Assembly: GCA_019115725.1 (NCBI GenBank)
Contig: DXCY01000126.1
Location: forward strand, 1 to 10,497
DNA length: 10,497 bases
Direction: 5' to 3'
Source of the DNA: Candidatus Luteimonas excrementigallinarum
GTDB lineage: Bacteria; Pseudomonadota; Gammaproteobacteria; Xanthomonadales; Xanthomonadaceae
A program made the translations under genes and the position numbers. This document shows positions 1 to 4,991 of the stretch, one piece after another (position 1 is the first letter of the stretch; each line of letters opens with the position of its first letter). The notes under the pieces are model-generated. The model had not been told where the DNA came from. It saw only the letters and a list, made by a program, of their open reading frames with translations, and searched no databases.

Positions 1-30
1 GAGTACGAGGGGAAGCTGTCGGGTTTTCAT
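1..30 (-). CDS. 5' end of a probable exported-protein gene (partial)
   Basis: Only the first ten codons are inside the window, reading MKTRQLPLVL on the minus strand from an ATG at 30-28. A strong ribosome binding site, AAAGGAG at 42-36, lies five bases upstream, which makes this a credible start. A positively charged N-terminus (K2, R4) leading into hydrophobic residues is how a signal peptide begins, so I infer a secreted, periplasmic or outer-membrane product. It lies 106 bases downstream of dbpA on the same strand and could be read through from it, but the intervening leader carries its own inverted repeats. The function cannot be read from ten residues. Confidence 0.6.
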   Translation of the reverse strand, partial: MKTRQLPLVL

Positions 31-136
31 GGGGACTCCTTTCAGGACGGATGGAATTGTCCTGCCAACATGCTCGCAGGCAGCGGCGGGTCCTGCCGTG
101 ACCTGGATCAGGTTGGGGGCTGTTCGCCAGGGATCG
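31..136 (-). promoter_or_regulatory. Repeat-rich leader between dbpA and the left-edge gene
   Basis: This 106-base stretch follows the dbpA stop and precedes the left-edge start codon. Read on the minus strand, it holds a perfect ACCTG-ATC-CAGGT hairpin (113-101). GGCAGGAC occurs twice (97-90 and 66-59). GTCCTG (48-43) sits directly before the ribosome binding site. Either GGCAGGAC copy can pair with GTCCTG, so two mutually exclusive hairpins are possible, and the near one closes a 10-base loop against the ribosome binding site. The first copy can also pair with CTGCC (83-79). I see no U-tract terminator and no recognised riboswitch core. A regulatory role is inference. Confidence 0.35.
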
Positions 137-1534
137 CTACAGCGCCGCGACCCGGAACCTGCGGCCCTTGATCCTGCCCTCGCGCAGCCGCGCCAGGGCC
201 TGTGGCGCCTGGGCCCGGGCAATGGCCACGTAGGAGCGCGTGGCCTGCACGACGATCCTGCCGATCGCCTTCGCCGGCAGGCCGGCCTCGCCGGTGAGCG
301 CGCCGAGGATGTCGCCCGGACGCAGCTTGTCGGACTTGCCGGCATCGATGCGCAGGGTCGCCATCGCCGCCTGTGGGACGCCCTTCGGCTTGCCGGTCAC
401 CGGCTGCACGCGCTCGCGCGGCAGGGCCAGGCACTGGTGCTCCTCGATCGCCTCCAGCCGCCGCAGATCCTGCGGCGTGCACAGGGTCAGCGCCAGGCCG
501 TCGCGCCCGGCGCGGCCGGTGCGGCCGATGCGGTGCATATAGGTGTCCGGGTCCGACGGCACGTCGTGGTTGATCACCGCCGACAGGTCGTCGATGTCCA
601 GGCCGCGTGCAGCGACGTCGCTGGCCACCAGCACGTTGCAACTGCGGTTGGCAAAGCGCAGCAGGGTCTCGGCGCGGTCGCGCTGCTCCATGTCGCCGTG
701 CAGGGCGAGCGCGTCGAAACCGTAGTGGGCGAGTGAGGCGGCAACCTCGTCAACGTCGCGGCGCATGTTGCAGAACACCAGGCACGATTCCGGGCGGTGC
801 TCGAGCAGCAGCGCGGCAAGCAGCGGCGCCTTGCGCGCGGGATCCGCCTCGATGACCAGCTGCCGGATGGCGGGGGCATGGGCGGCGCCCTGGACGCAGA
901 CTTCGGCCGGGTCGCTCAGCGTGGTCTTGGCCAGGGCGCGGATCGCATCCGGGAACGTGGCCGAAAACAGCAGGCGCTGGCAACTGGCCGGAACATGCCG
1001 GGCCACCTCGCGGATCTGGTCCTCAAAGCCCATGTCGAGCATGCGGTCGGCTTCGTCCAGCACGAAGGTTTCCACGCCGCCGAGCTGCAGTGCGCCCTGT
1101 CCGAGCAGTTCGAGGATACGCCCGGGCGTGCCAACCACGACGTGCGGCGCATGGCTGAGCGACGCCAGCTGCGGGGCCAGCGGAATACCGCCGCACAGCA
1201 CCGACAGCTTCACGTTGGGCACGCCGGTGGCCAGCCTGCGCAGCTGTTCGCCGACCTGCTCGGCGAGCTCGCGGGTGGGACACAGCACCAGCGCCTGGGT
1301 CCGCACCGCCGTCGCGTCCAGCCGCTGCAGCAGGCCCAGGCCGAAGGCGGCAGTCTTGCCGCTGCCGGTGGGTGCCTGGGCGATGAGGTCGCGGCCTTCC
1401 AGGATCGGCGGCAGGGCCTGCGCCTGCACCGGGGTCATGGCGGTATAGCCGAGTGCTTCCAGCCCCTGCAGCAGGGTGGGCGGGAGCGGAAGGAGGGTAA
1501 AGGGGGGTGAGGTATCCATGCCCCATGATCGCAC
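137..1534 (-). CDS. dbpA: ATP-dependent DEAD-box RNA helicase DbpA
   Basis: A 465-residue DEAD-box helicase with all family motifs visible: Q motif region about 28-41, Walker A APTGSGKT 54-61, PTREL 86-90, TPGR 136-139, DEAD 160-163, SAT 191-193, LVFCN 252-256, ARGLDI 309-314 and HRIGRTGR 334-341. The C-terminal part (about 393-465) resembles the DbpA RNA-binding domain, which in the E. coli protein grips hairpin 92 of 23S rRNA and directs the enzyme to 50S subunit assembly. Length is close to E. coli DbpA (457 residues). I chose the GTG at 1534 because GGAGG lies eight bases upstream. The ATG at 1519, five codons in, has no comparable site. It diverges from the MgtC-like gene across 105 bases. 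The action is cytoplasmic. Identification is strong. Confidence 0.95.
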   Translation of the reverse strand: MRSWGMDTSPPFTLLPLPPTLLQGLEALGYTAMTPVQAQALPPILEGRDLIAQAPTGSGKTAAFGLGLLQRLDATAVRTQALVLCPTRELAEQVGEQLRRLATGVPNVKLSVLCGGIPLAPQLASLSHAPHVVVGTPGRILELLGQGALQLGGVETFVLDEADRMLDMGFEDQIREVARHVPASCQRLLFSATFPDAIRALAKTTLSDPAEVCVQGAAHAPAIRQLVIEADPARKAPLLAALLLEHRPESCLVFCNMRRDVDEVAASLAHYGFDALALHGDMEQRDRAETLLRFANRSCNVLVASDVAARGLDIDDLSAVINHDVPSDPDTYMHRIGRTGRAGRDGLALTLCTPQDLRRLEAIEEHQCLALPRERVQPVTGKPKGVPQAAMATLRIDAGKSDKLRPGDILGALTGEAGLPAKAIGRIVVQATRSYVAIARAQAPQALARLREGRIKGRRFRVAAL

Positions 1535-1542
1535 CGCGACGG

Positions 1543-1547
1543 CCTCC
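1543..1547 (-). promoter_or_regulatory. Ribosome binding site fixing the dbpA GTG start
   Basis: GGAGG on the minus strand sits eight bases before the GTG at 1534-1532. From the alternative ATG at 1519 it would be 23 bases away, too far to serve, so the site decides the start. Confidence 0.65.
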
Positions 1548-1626
1548 GCGGTTCATCCGATTCCAGTTGGGCACGTGCACGCGGCCTTACACCGGCATCG
1601 GCCACGATCTGCCGGAGTCGCGGCAT

Positions 1627-1634
1627 AGGAAGGA
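1627..1634 (+). promoter_or_regulatory. Ribosome binding site for the TTG-started MgtC-like gene
   Basis: AGGAAGGA lies five bases upstream of the TTG at 1640-1642. The next in-frame ATG is at codon 23, where it would remove the whole N-terminal extension and has no matching site, so the TTG is preferred. Confidence 0.65.
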
Positions 1635-1639
1635 TTGCA

Positions 1640-2128
1640 TTGGGCGTACTGGATGAAGTGGGAGCGGCGCTGGCAGCCGAGTTCGCGCTGCCGGATGCGG
1701 GCACGATGACGACAATCGTGGTCCGGGTGCTGTGCGCCGGAGTGCTGGGGGGGCTGATTGGCTGGGAGCGCGAGGCCAAGGGCCGGGCGGCGGGGCTGAA
1801 GACCCACATGCTGGTATCGATCGGCGCGGCGCTGTTCGTGCCGGCGCCGCTGCTTGCGGACATCGAGGGCGGTGACATCACCCGGGTGATGCAGGGCATC
1901 GTCCAGGGCATCGGCTTTCTCGGCGCGGGTGCGATCCTGCGCCATGAGCGCGGCGACCGCATCGAGGGCCTGACCACCGCCGCCGGAATCTGGATGACCG
2001 CGGCAATCGGCATGGCCGCCGGCATGGGCCAGGAAATGGTGGCAGTGGTGGTCACGCTGATGGCGCTGCTGGTGATGGGCGTGCTGCCCAAGCTGGAGCG
2101 CATGAAGACGGGGCGGGCGGCGGAATAA
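1640..2128 (+). CDS. MgtC/SapB family membrane protein
   Basis: A 162-residue inner-membrane protein of the MgtC/SapB family. Hallmarks are GGLIGWEREAKGRAAGLKTH (37-56), the glycine-rich segment GIGFLGAGAILR (90-101) and GLTTAAGIWMTAAIGMAAG (110-128). About five hydrophobic segments are visible, near 24-42, 57-72, 84-100, 113-129 and 131-149. It lacks the soluble C-terminal domain of Salmonella MgtC, so it matches the short form found in many chromosomes. Salmonella MgtC supports growth in low magnesium and inside macrophages, but the role of short homologues is mostly unknown and should not be read as virulence. The start is TTG with a good ribosome binding site. It diverges from dbpA. A weak hairpin follows the TAA stop. 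Confidence 0.88.
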   Translation: MGVLDEVGAALAAEFALPDAGTMTTIVVRVLCAGVLGGLIGWEREAKGRAAGLKTHMLVSIGAALFVPAPLLADIEGGDITRVMQGIVQGIGFLGAGAILRHERGDRIEGLTTAAGIWMTAAIGMAAGMGQEMVAVVVTLMALLVMGVLPKLERMKTGRAAE

Positions 2129-2131
2129 GCC

Positions 2132-2159
2132 GGGTCCGTCCGCACGGCGGGACGGGCTT
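2132..2159 (+). terminator. Weak hairpin after the MgtC-like gene, possible terminator
   Basis: CCGTCC (2136-2141) and GGACGG (2150-2155) form a six-base-pair stem around an eight-base loop, and the stem extends outward with one G-C and three G-U pairs. Only a short TTGT follows, so this is a poor intrinsic terminator at best. It begins four bases after the TAA stop. Confidence 0.3.
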
Positions 2160-2181
2160 GTATGCTGCGACTTCACAGGCT

Positions 2182-2205
2182 GATGAATGCGTCACCCGCA
2201 TCATC
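2182..2205 (+). repeat. Bulged hairpin in the leader of the small membrane protein gene
   Basis: GATG-A-ATGCG (2182-2191) pairs with CGCAT-CATC (2197-2205) around the five-base loop TCACC, giving nine pairs with one bulged A. It lies 32 bases before the start codon and 19 before the ribosome binding site. A possible -10 box, TATGCT (2161-2166), would place it within the transcript. Function is unknown. Confidence 0.35.
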
Positions 2206-2237
2206 CGCACGTTCATTTTCTGACGGAGCAGTGTGCA

Positions 2238-2474
2238 ATGGGCAACGGACAGGGTTCCACCGGCAACGTGATTGCCGCGGTTTGCAGCTTCTTCATTCCG
2301 GGTCTGGGCCAGCTCGTGCAGGGGCGGGTGCTGGCGGCGATCCTGTGGTTCATCACCGCCTGCATCGCCGGGGTGCTGACCTGGGTGCTGACCCTGTCCC
2401 TGCTGCCTTTCGGCTGGTTCCTGGTGGCCATCCTGTCTTGCATCAACGCGGCGGTGTACCGGGCGAGGCACTGA
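2238..2474 (+). CDS. Small membrane protein with an FIPGLGQL motif, function unknown
   Basis: A 78-residue protein that is almost entirely membrane-embedded. Hydrophobic stretches run about 11-26, 31-56 and 58-74, with short polar ends. The motif SFFIPGLGQLVQGR (17-30) resembles that of small TM2-like membrane proteins, where a PGLGQ-type turn joins two helices; that is a family resemblance, not a function. The ATG at 2238 was chosen because GGAG lies nine bases upstream (2225-2228). Longer in-frame starts would add a histidine-rich, hydrophilic tail without a ribosome binding site. It follows the MgtC-like gene on the same strand with a 109-base gap, and its stop is 11 bases from that of the convergent lipoprotein gene. 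Confidence 0.75.
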   Translation: MGNGQGSTGNVIAAVCSFFIPGLGQLVQGRVLAAILWFITACIAGVLTWVLTLSLLPFGWFLVAILSCINAAVYRARH

Positions 2475-2485
2475 GCGGCGGGCGG

Positions 2486-3181
2486 TTATACCGGCGGCCG
2501 TGGTCCCGTTGTGCGCAGGCTGGAGAGCATGGCCCACATTGACGGGGCGATGCCCTCCAACGCCTCGCGGTGTGGCAGATGGAGGGTGACCCGGTAGCGT
2601 CCGCCGTCGACGCGCGCGAGCATCATGTAGCTGCTGATTCCGTCGCCGCGGGCGACCATGGACAGTTCCGCGTTGTGGAAGTGCCTCGCGCCGATCTGTC
2701 CGTCCGGTAACGCTTCGGCTTCTCCGACCGCCGAAAGTGCCAGTTCCATGCGCTCCTGCAACACAGCGAGGTCCTGATCCGGATCGATCCGCTCGATGCG
2801 CATGAAGAACCCATCATCAACGCGCGCCCAGGCAATGTCGCAGCAGGGTTCCTCAGCGGTCATGATCAGCTGCGGCAGCACATAGATTGCGTAGCCTTGC
2901 GGGCTTTCAAACAGGCTCGCCTCGCGCCACTCCACCTGTCCTTCGACCGTCACCTGCAACTCGCGGGTGGGTGGCAGGGGTGTGGTCGGCTCGACCGGCT
3001 GTTCCCCGCCGATGTTTGGCAATGGCACCGTCGGGGCTGGAGAAGACGCGGGCACTTTCTCGCGGTCCAGCGCAGGGGGTTCAGCGCCGCATGCGGTCAG
3101 CAGGCTCGCCACGACGAGGGTAGCGGGCCAGGCTGATGGCTTGGCGTTCCGGGGTGTTGCCGGGTTTTGTGTCACAGACAT
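2486..3181 (-). CDS. Lipoprotein of unknown function
   Basis: A 231-residue protein I do not recognise. The N-terminus is a lipoprotein signal: a charged start, a hydrophobic run 20-30 and the lipobox LLTA-C with C31 as the lipidated residue. G32 follows rather than Asp, so by the Lol rule outer-membrane retention is likely. A proline-rich tether (about 35-75) leads to a folded domain (75-225). That domain has an adjacent cysteine pair, C113-C114, in EEPCCDIAW, and alternating segments such as GYAIYVLPQL and YRVTLHLP that look like beta strands. The ATG at 3181 has GGAG three bases upstream. A longer reading to 3268 puts 29 residues ahead of the signal and was rejected. The gene diverges from the MAPEG gene, with a palindrome in the gap. 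Confidence 0.8.
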   Translation of the reverse strand: MSVTQNPATPRNAKPSAWPATLVVASLLTACGAEPPALDREKVPASSPAPTVPLPNIGGEQPVEPTTPLPPTRELQVTVEGQVEWREASLFESPQGYAIYVLPQLIMTAEEPCCDIAWARVDDGFFMRIERIDPDQDLAVLQERMELALSAVGEAEALPDGQIGARHFHNAELSMVARGDGISSYMMLARVDGGRYRVTLHLPHREALEGIAPSMWAMLSSLRTTGPRPPV

Positions 3182-3228
3182 GCTCTCCAAAAAGAAAAGC
3201 CGCCATGCATCTTTGCGCATAACCCGTG

Positions 3229-3243
3229 CAGACACCGTGTCTG
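3229..3243. promoter_or_regulatory. Perfect 15-bp palindrome, candidate operator
   Basis: CAGACAC-C-GTGTCTG is a perfect 7-1-7 inverted repeat in the gap between the divergent lipoprotein (start 3181) and MAPEG (start 3308) genes. A second inverted repeat, GGGG-TCGCAG-CCCC (3243-3256), abuts it. The centre lies about 48 bases upstream of the estimated MAPEG transcription start, a position typical for a dimeric regulator. No regulator gene is visible in the window. Confidence 0.45.
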
Positions 3244-3271
3244 GGGTCGCAGCCCCTTGCACGGCCACGGT

Positions 3272-3277
3272 TAGACT
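3272..3277 (+). promoter_or_regulatory. Possible -10 box of the MAPEG gene
   Basis: TAGACT lies 30 bases before the ATG. The hexamer 17 bases upstream (3249-3254, GCAGCC) is a poor -35, so the promoter may need an activator; the adjacent inverted repeats cover that region. Confidence 0.4.
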
Positions 3278-3307
3278 GGCGGGGGACCCATACGCGGAGT
3301 CGTGGCG

Positions 3308-3697
3308 ATGTCCGTTGAAATCCAGTGGTTGACGTGGTCGATCCTGCTGGGCGTGGCGCAGCTGTTTCTTGATGCAGCGCTGATGACCCGGCAGCGTGGC
3401 CTGAAGTGGAACGCAAGTGCGCGGGACGGCGATCCGCCACCGCTCACCGGTGTGGCGGGACGAGCGGATCGCGCGCTGCGCAACTTCCTGGAGACCTTTC
3501 CGTTCTTTGCCGCTGCGGTGCTGGCGGTAGTGGCGACCGGAAGCGGTGATTCCGTCACTGCGCTCGGGTCCCAGCTCTACTTCTGGGCGCGTGCGGTGTA
3601 CGTACCGCTGTACCTGGCCGGGATCCCCTACCTGCGCTCGCTGGTGTGGGCGGTATCGCTGCTGGGCGTGTTCATGGTGTTGTCGGGCGTGCTCTGA
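3308..3697 (+). CDS. MAPEG family membrane protein
   Basis: A 129-residue integral membrane protein of the MAPEG family (membrane-associated proteins in eicosanoid and glutathione metabolism). The family signature is visible as R58-N59-F60-L61-E62-T63-F64-P65-F66, the R/N..E..P.F pattern whose Arg, Asn and Glu lie in the helix bundle where glutathione binds in studied members. About four helices can be seen, near 7-26, 60-77, 88-104 and 111-128, with a polar loop at 28-55. Bacterial homologues are mostly uncharacterised, so transferase activity is possible but not shown. The ATG at 3308 is preferred to the GTG at 3302 because GGAG (3296-3299) is eight bases from the former and only two from the latter. 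Confidence 0.85.
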   Translation: MSVEIQWLTWSILLGVAQLFLDAALMTRQRGLKWNASARDGDPPPLTGVAGRADRALRNFLETFPFFAAAVLAVVATGSGDSVTALGSQLYFWARAVYVPLYLAGIPYLRSLVWAVSLLGVFMVLSGVL

Positions 3698-3752
3698 TGC
3701 ATTGTGGATGGGGCGATTTACCCCGCGTTCGGCTGCCGTTGCACGTGGCCCC

Positions 3753-3758
3753 TAGACT
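3753..3758 (+). promoter_or_regulatory. Possible -10 box of the ClpP-like lipoprotein gene
   Basis: TAGACT lies 51 bases before the ATG at 3810. No good -35 hexamer is seen at 16-18 bases. Transcription from here would start near 3765 and carry the downstream GC-rich hairpin in the leader. Confidence 0.4.
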
Positions 3759-3768
3759 GTGCGCTGAG

Positions 3769-3790
3769 GCGGGGCGCGGTCGCGCCCCGC
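3769..3790 (+). repeat. Perfect 10-bp inverted repeat in the leader of the ClpP-like gene
   Basis: GCGGGGCGCG (3769-3778) and CGCGCCCCGC (3781-3790) are exact inverted repeats separated by GT. In RNA this would fold as a very stable hairpin ending 10 bases before the GGAG ribosome binding site (3801-3804). No T-run follows, so it is not a normal intrinsic terminator for the upstream MAPEG gene. It could limit translation, stabilise the 5' end, or act as a DNA site; none of these is shown. Confidence 0.6.
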
Positions 3791-3809
3791 CATCTCCCGC
3801 GGAGCGCCG

Positions 3810-4991
3810 ATGCTGTCCCAGCCCCTGAAAGCCTGTCTGCTGCTGTCCATGCTGATGCTGGCTGCGTGCCGTCCGGCCGCGCCCGGACCGGACTCGCTGA
3901 TGGTGGAAACAGAAGAGGTGGAAAGCGCGGCCGATGGCGGCGCGGTCAGCATGGCGCCGGTGGATGCCGAGGCCATCCAGGAGCAGGACGTGGCAGTGCC
4001 GGTGCCGGAACCCGAGCCGGTGGAAGAGGCGCTGGACTGGACCCCGATCCAGATGCAGGAAGGCCGCTTTTCGATCAGCTGCGAGCTTGACTACGCGGCT
4101 GCGGGTGATGGCGAGCCGATGGACGTGCTGGACCACGACTCACTGACCGCGGCGATGGGCCCCTGCGCCGAGCGCGGGGTGATGCGGCTGCGCTACGAGG
4201 GTCGGCTGACGGGCGAATTCACCGACCTGATCGAACGGGTGATCGCGGTGGCCGACGAGCTGCACATCGACAAGCGCGTGCTGGACCTGGATTCCGCGGG
4301 CGGCCAGGTGGAGGACTCGATGGAGGCCGGCGATCTGATCGCCGAGTCGGGCTGGGCGATCTGGGTGCGTGAGGGTTCGCTGTGCCACAGCTCCTGCGTG
4401 TTCATCCTCAGCGCCGGCGACAGCCGCCTGATCACCGGCCGGGTGGGCATCCACCGCATCATCCGCATGAGTTCCACCGCCACCACCCGGCGCGAACTCA
4501 ACGCCGAGCTTCGCACCGTGTACGACCGGGTAAAGGCGTACCTGGAGCGCAACGGCGCCGCGGTGGCGGTAGCCGACATGATGATGGTGGTACCCAACCG
4601 CAACCTGCGCCTGCTGACCTCCGACGAGCTGCAGCGCTACGGCCTGGACGGGGTCAACCCGGCCCAGGACGACCTCGACCGGCTGCGGCTGATGCGCAAG
4701 TGCGGCGAGGATTTTGTGCGCCGCCGCGACTCGTTCGTGCGTGCGTTCGATACCCGCTGCAAGGTGCCCGGTACCGATCTGGAAGAACTGAGTGCCTGCG
4801 GCCTGGACCTGCGTTCCAATTATGGATTTCCGGACGAGGCCTGCCCGGCGGAAAGCCCGCTGTCGGAGTTCGACCTGGCAGCGGACTTTGTATTCGCGCC
4901 CGGCGGGGACACCGCGCGGGGCGAGGCGGATGAGGTTCCGCCCGACGCGGAGCCCCGCCCGGACACCACGTCGGGTGACGCCTCCGGCTAG
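3810..4991 (+). CDS. Lipoprotein with ClpP/SppA-like (crotonase-fold) domain
   Basis: A 393-residue predicted lipoprotein. The signal ends in LAA-C with C20 as the lipid site, and R21-P22 follow rather than Asp, suggesting the outer membrane. An acidic, Pro/Glu-rich linker (about 25-75) leads to a domain at 120-285 that resembles ClpP-like periplasmic proteins: LDLDSAGGQV (159-167) matches the oxyanion-hole 'SPGG' strand, CHSSCVFIL (192-200) the nucleophile helix with S194 or S195, and GIHR (213-216) the catalytic His215. The Asp expected near 263-265 reads N-R-N, so activity is uncertain. Eight further cysteines (91, 119, 192, 196, 298, 317, 330, 345) suit periplasmic disulfides. The 285-393 tail is unrecognised and ends disordered. 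GGAG is five bases before ATG. The stop overlaps that of the convergent ABC transporter gene. Confidence 0.72.
   Translation: MLSQPLKACLLLSMLMLAACRPAAPGPDSLMVETEEVESAADGGAVSMAPVDAEAIQEQDVAVPVPEPEPVEEALDWTPIQMQEGRFSISCELDYAAAGDGEPMDVLDHDSLTAAMGPCAERGVMRLRYEGRLTGEFTDLIERVIAVADELHIDKRVLDLDSAGGQVEDSMEAGDLIAESGWAIWVREGSLCHSSCVFILSAGDSRLITGRVGIHRIIRMSSTATTRRELNAELRTVYDRVKAYLERNGAAVAVADMMMVVPNRNLRLLTSDELQRYGLDGVNPAQDDLDRLRLMRKCGEDFVRRRDSFVRAFDTRCKVPGTDLEELSACGLDLRSNYGFPDEACPAESPLSEFDLAADFVFAPGGDTARGEADEVPPDAEPRPDTTSGDASG

Noticed and set aside
80..136. TPP-riboswitch-like string AACCTGATCCAGGTCACGGCAGG on the minus strand, first 20 bases reminiscent of the 3' half of the aptamer
   Set aside because: The upstream half with the CUGAGA core is missing, and the 3' conserved segment before GGGA does not match. 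The similarity is explained by the simple ACCTG/CAGGT hairpin.
40..136. Possible small SRP (4.5S) RNA, from the ACCTGG/CAGGT and GGCAG strings
   Set aside because: The conserved GGAAGGAAGCA-type tetraloop and asymmetric loop of domain IV are absent on both strands.
29..736. Plus-strand open frame overlapping the 3' half of dbpA
   Set aside because: It is an antisense shadow of dbpA with no ribosome binding site; its first codon overlaps the minus-strand ATG of the left-edge gene.
1571..1578. GCACGTGC palindrome between dbpA and the MgtC-like gene
   Set aside because: Eight-base GC-rich palindromes are frequent at this base composition, and no promoter elements are placed around it.
3182..3268. 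N-terminal extension of the lipoprotein gene to 3268
   Set aside because: It would place 29 residues ahead of the lipoprotein signal and cross the palindrome. The ATG at 3181 has a close GGAG.
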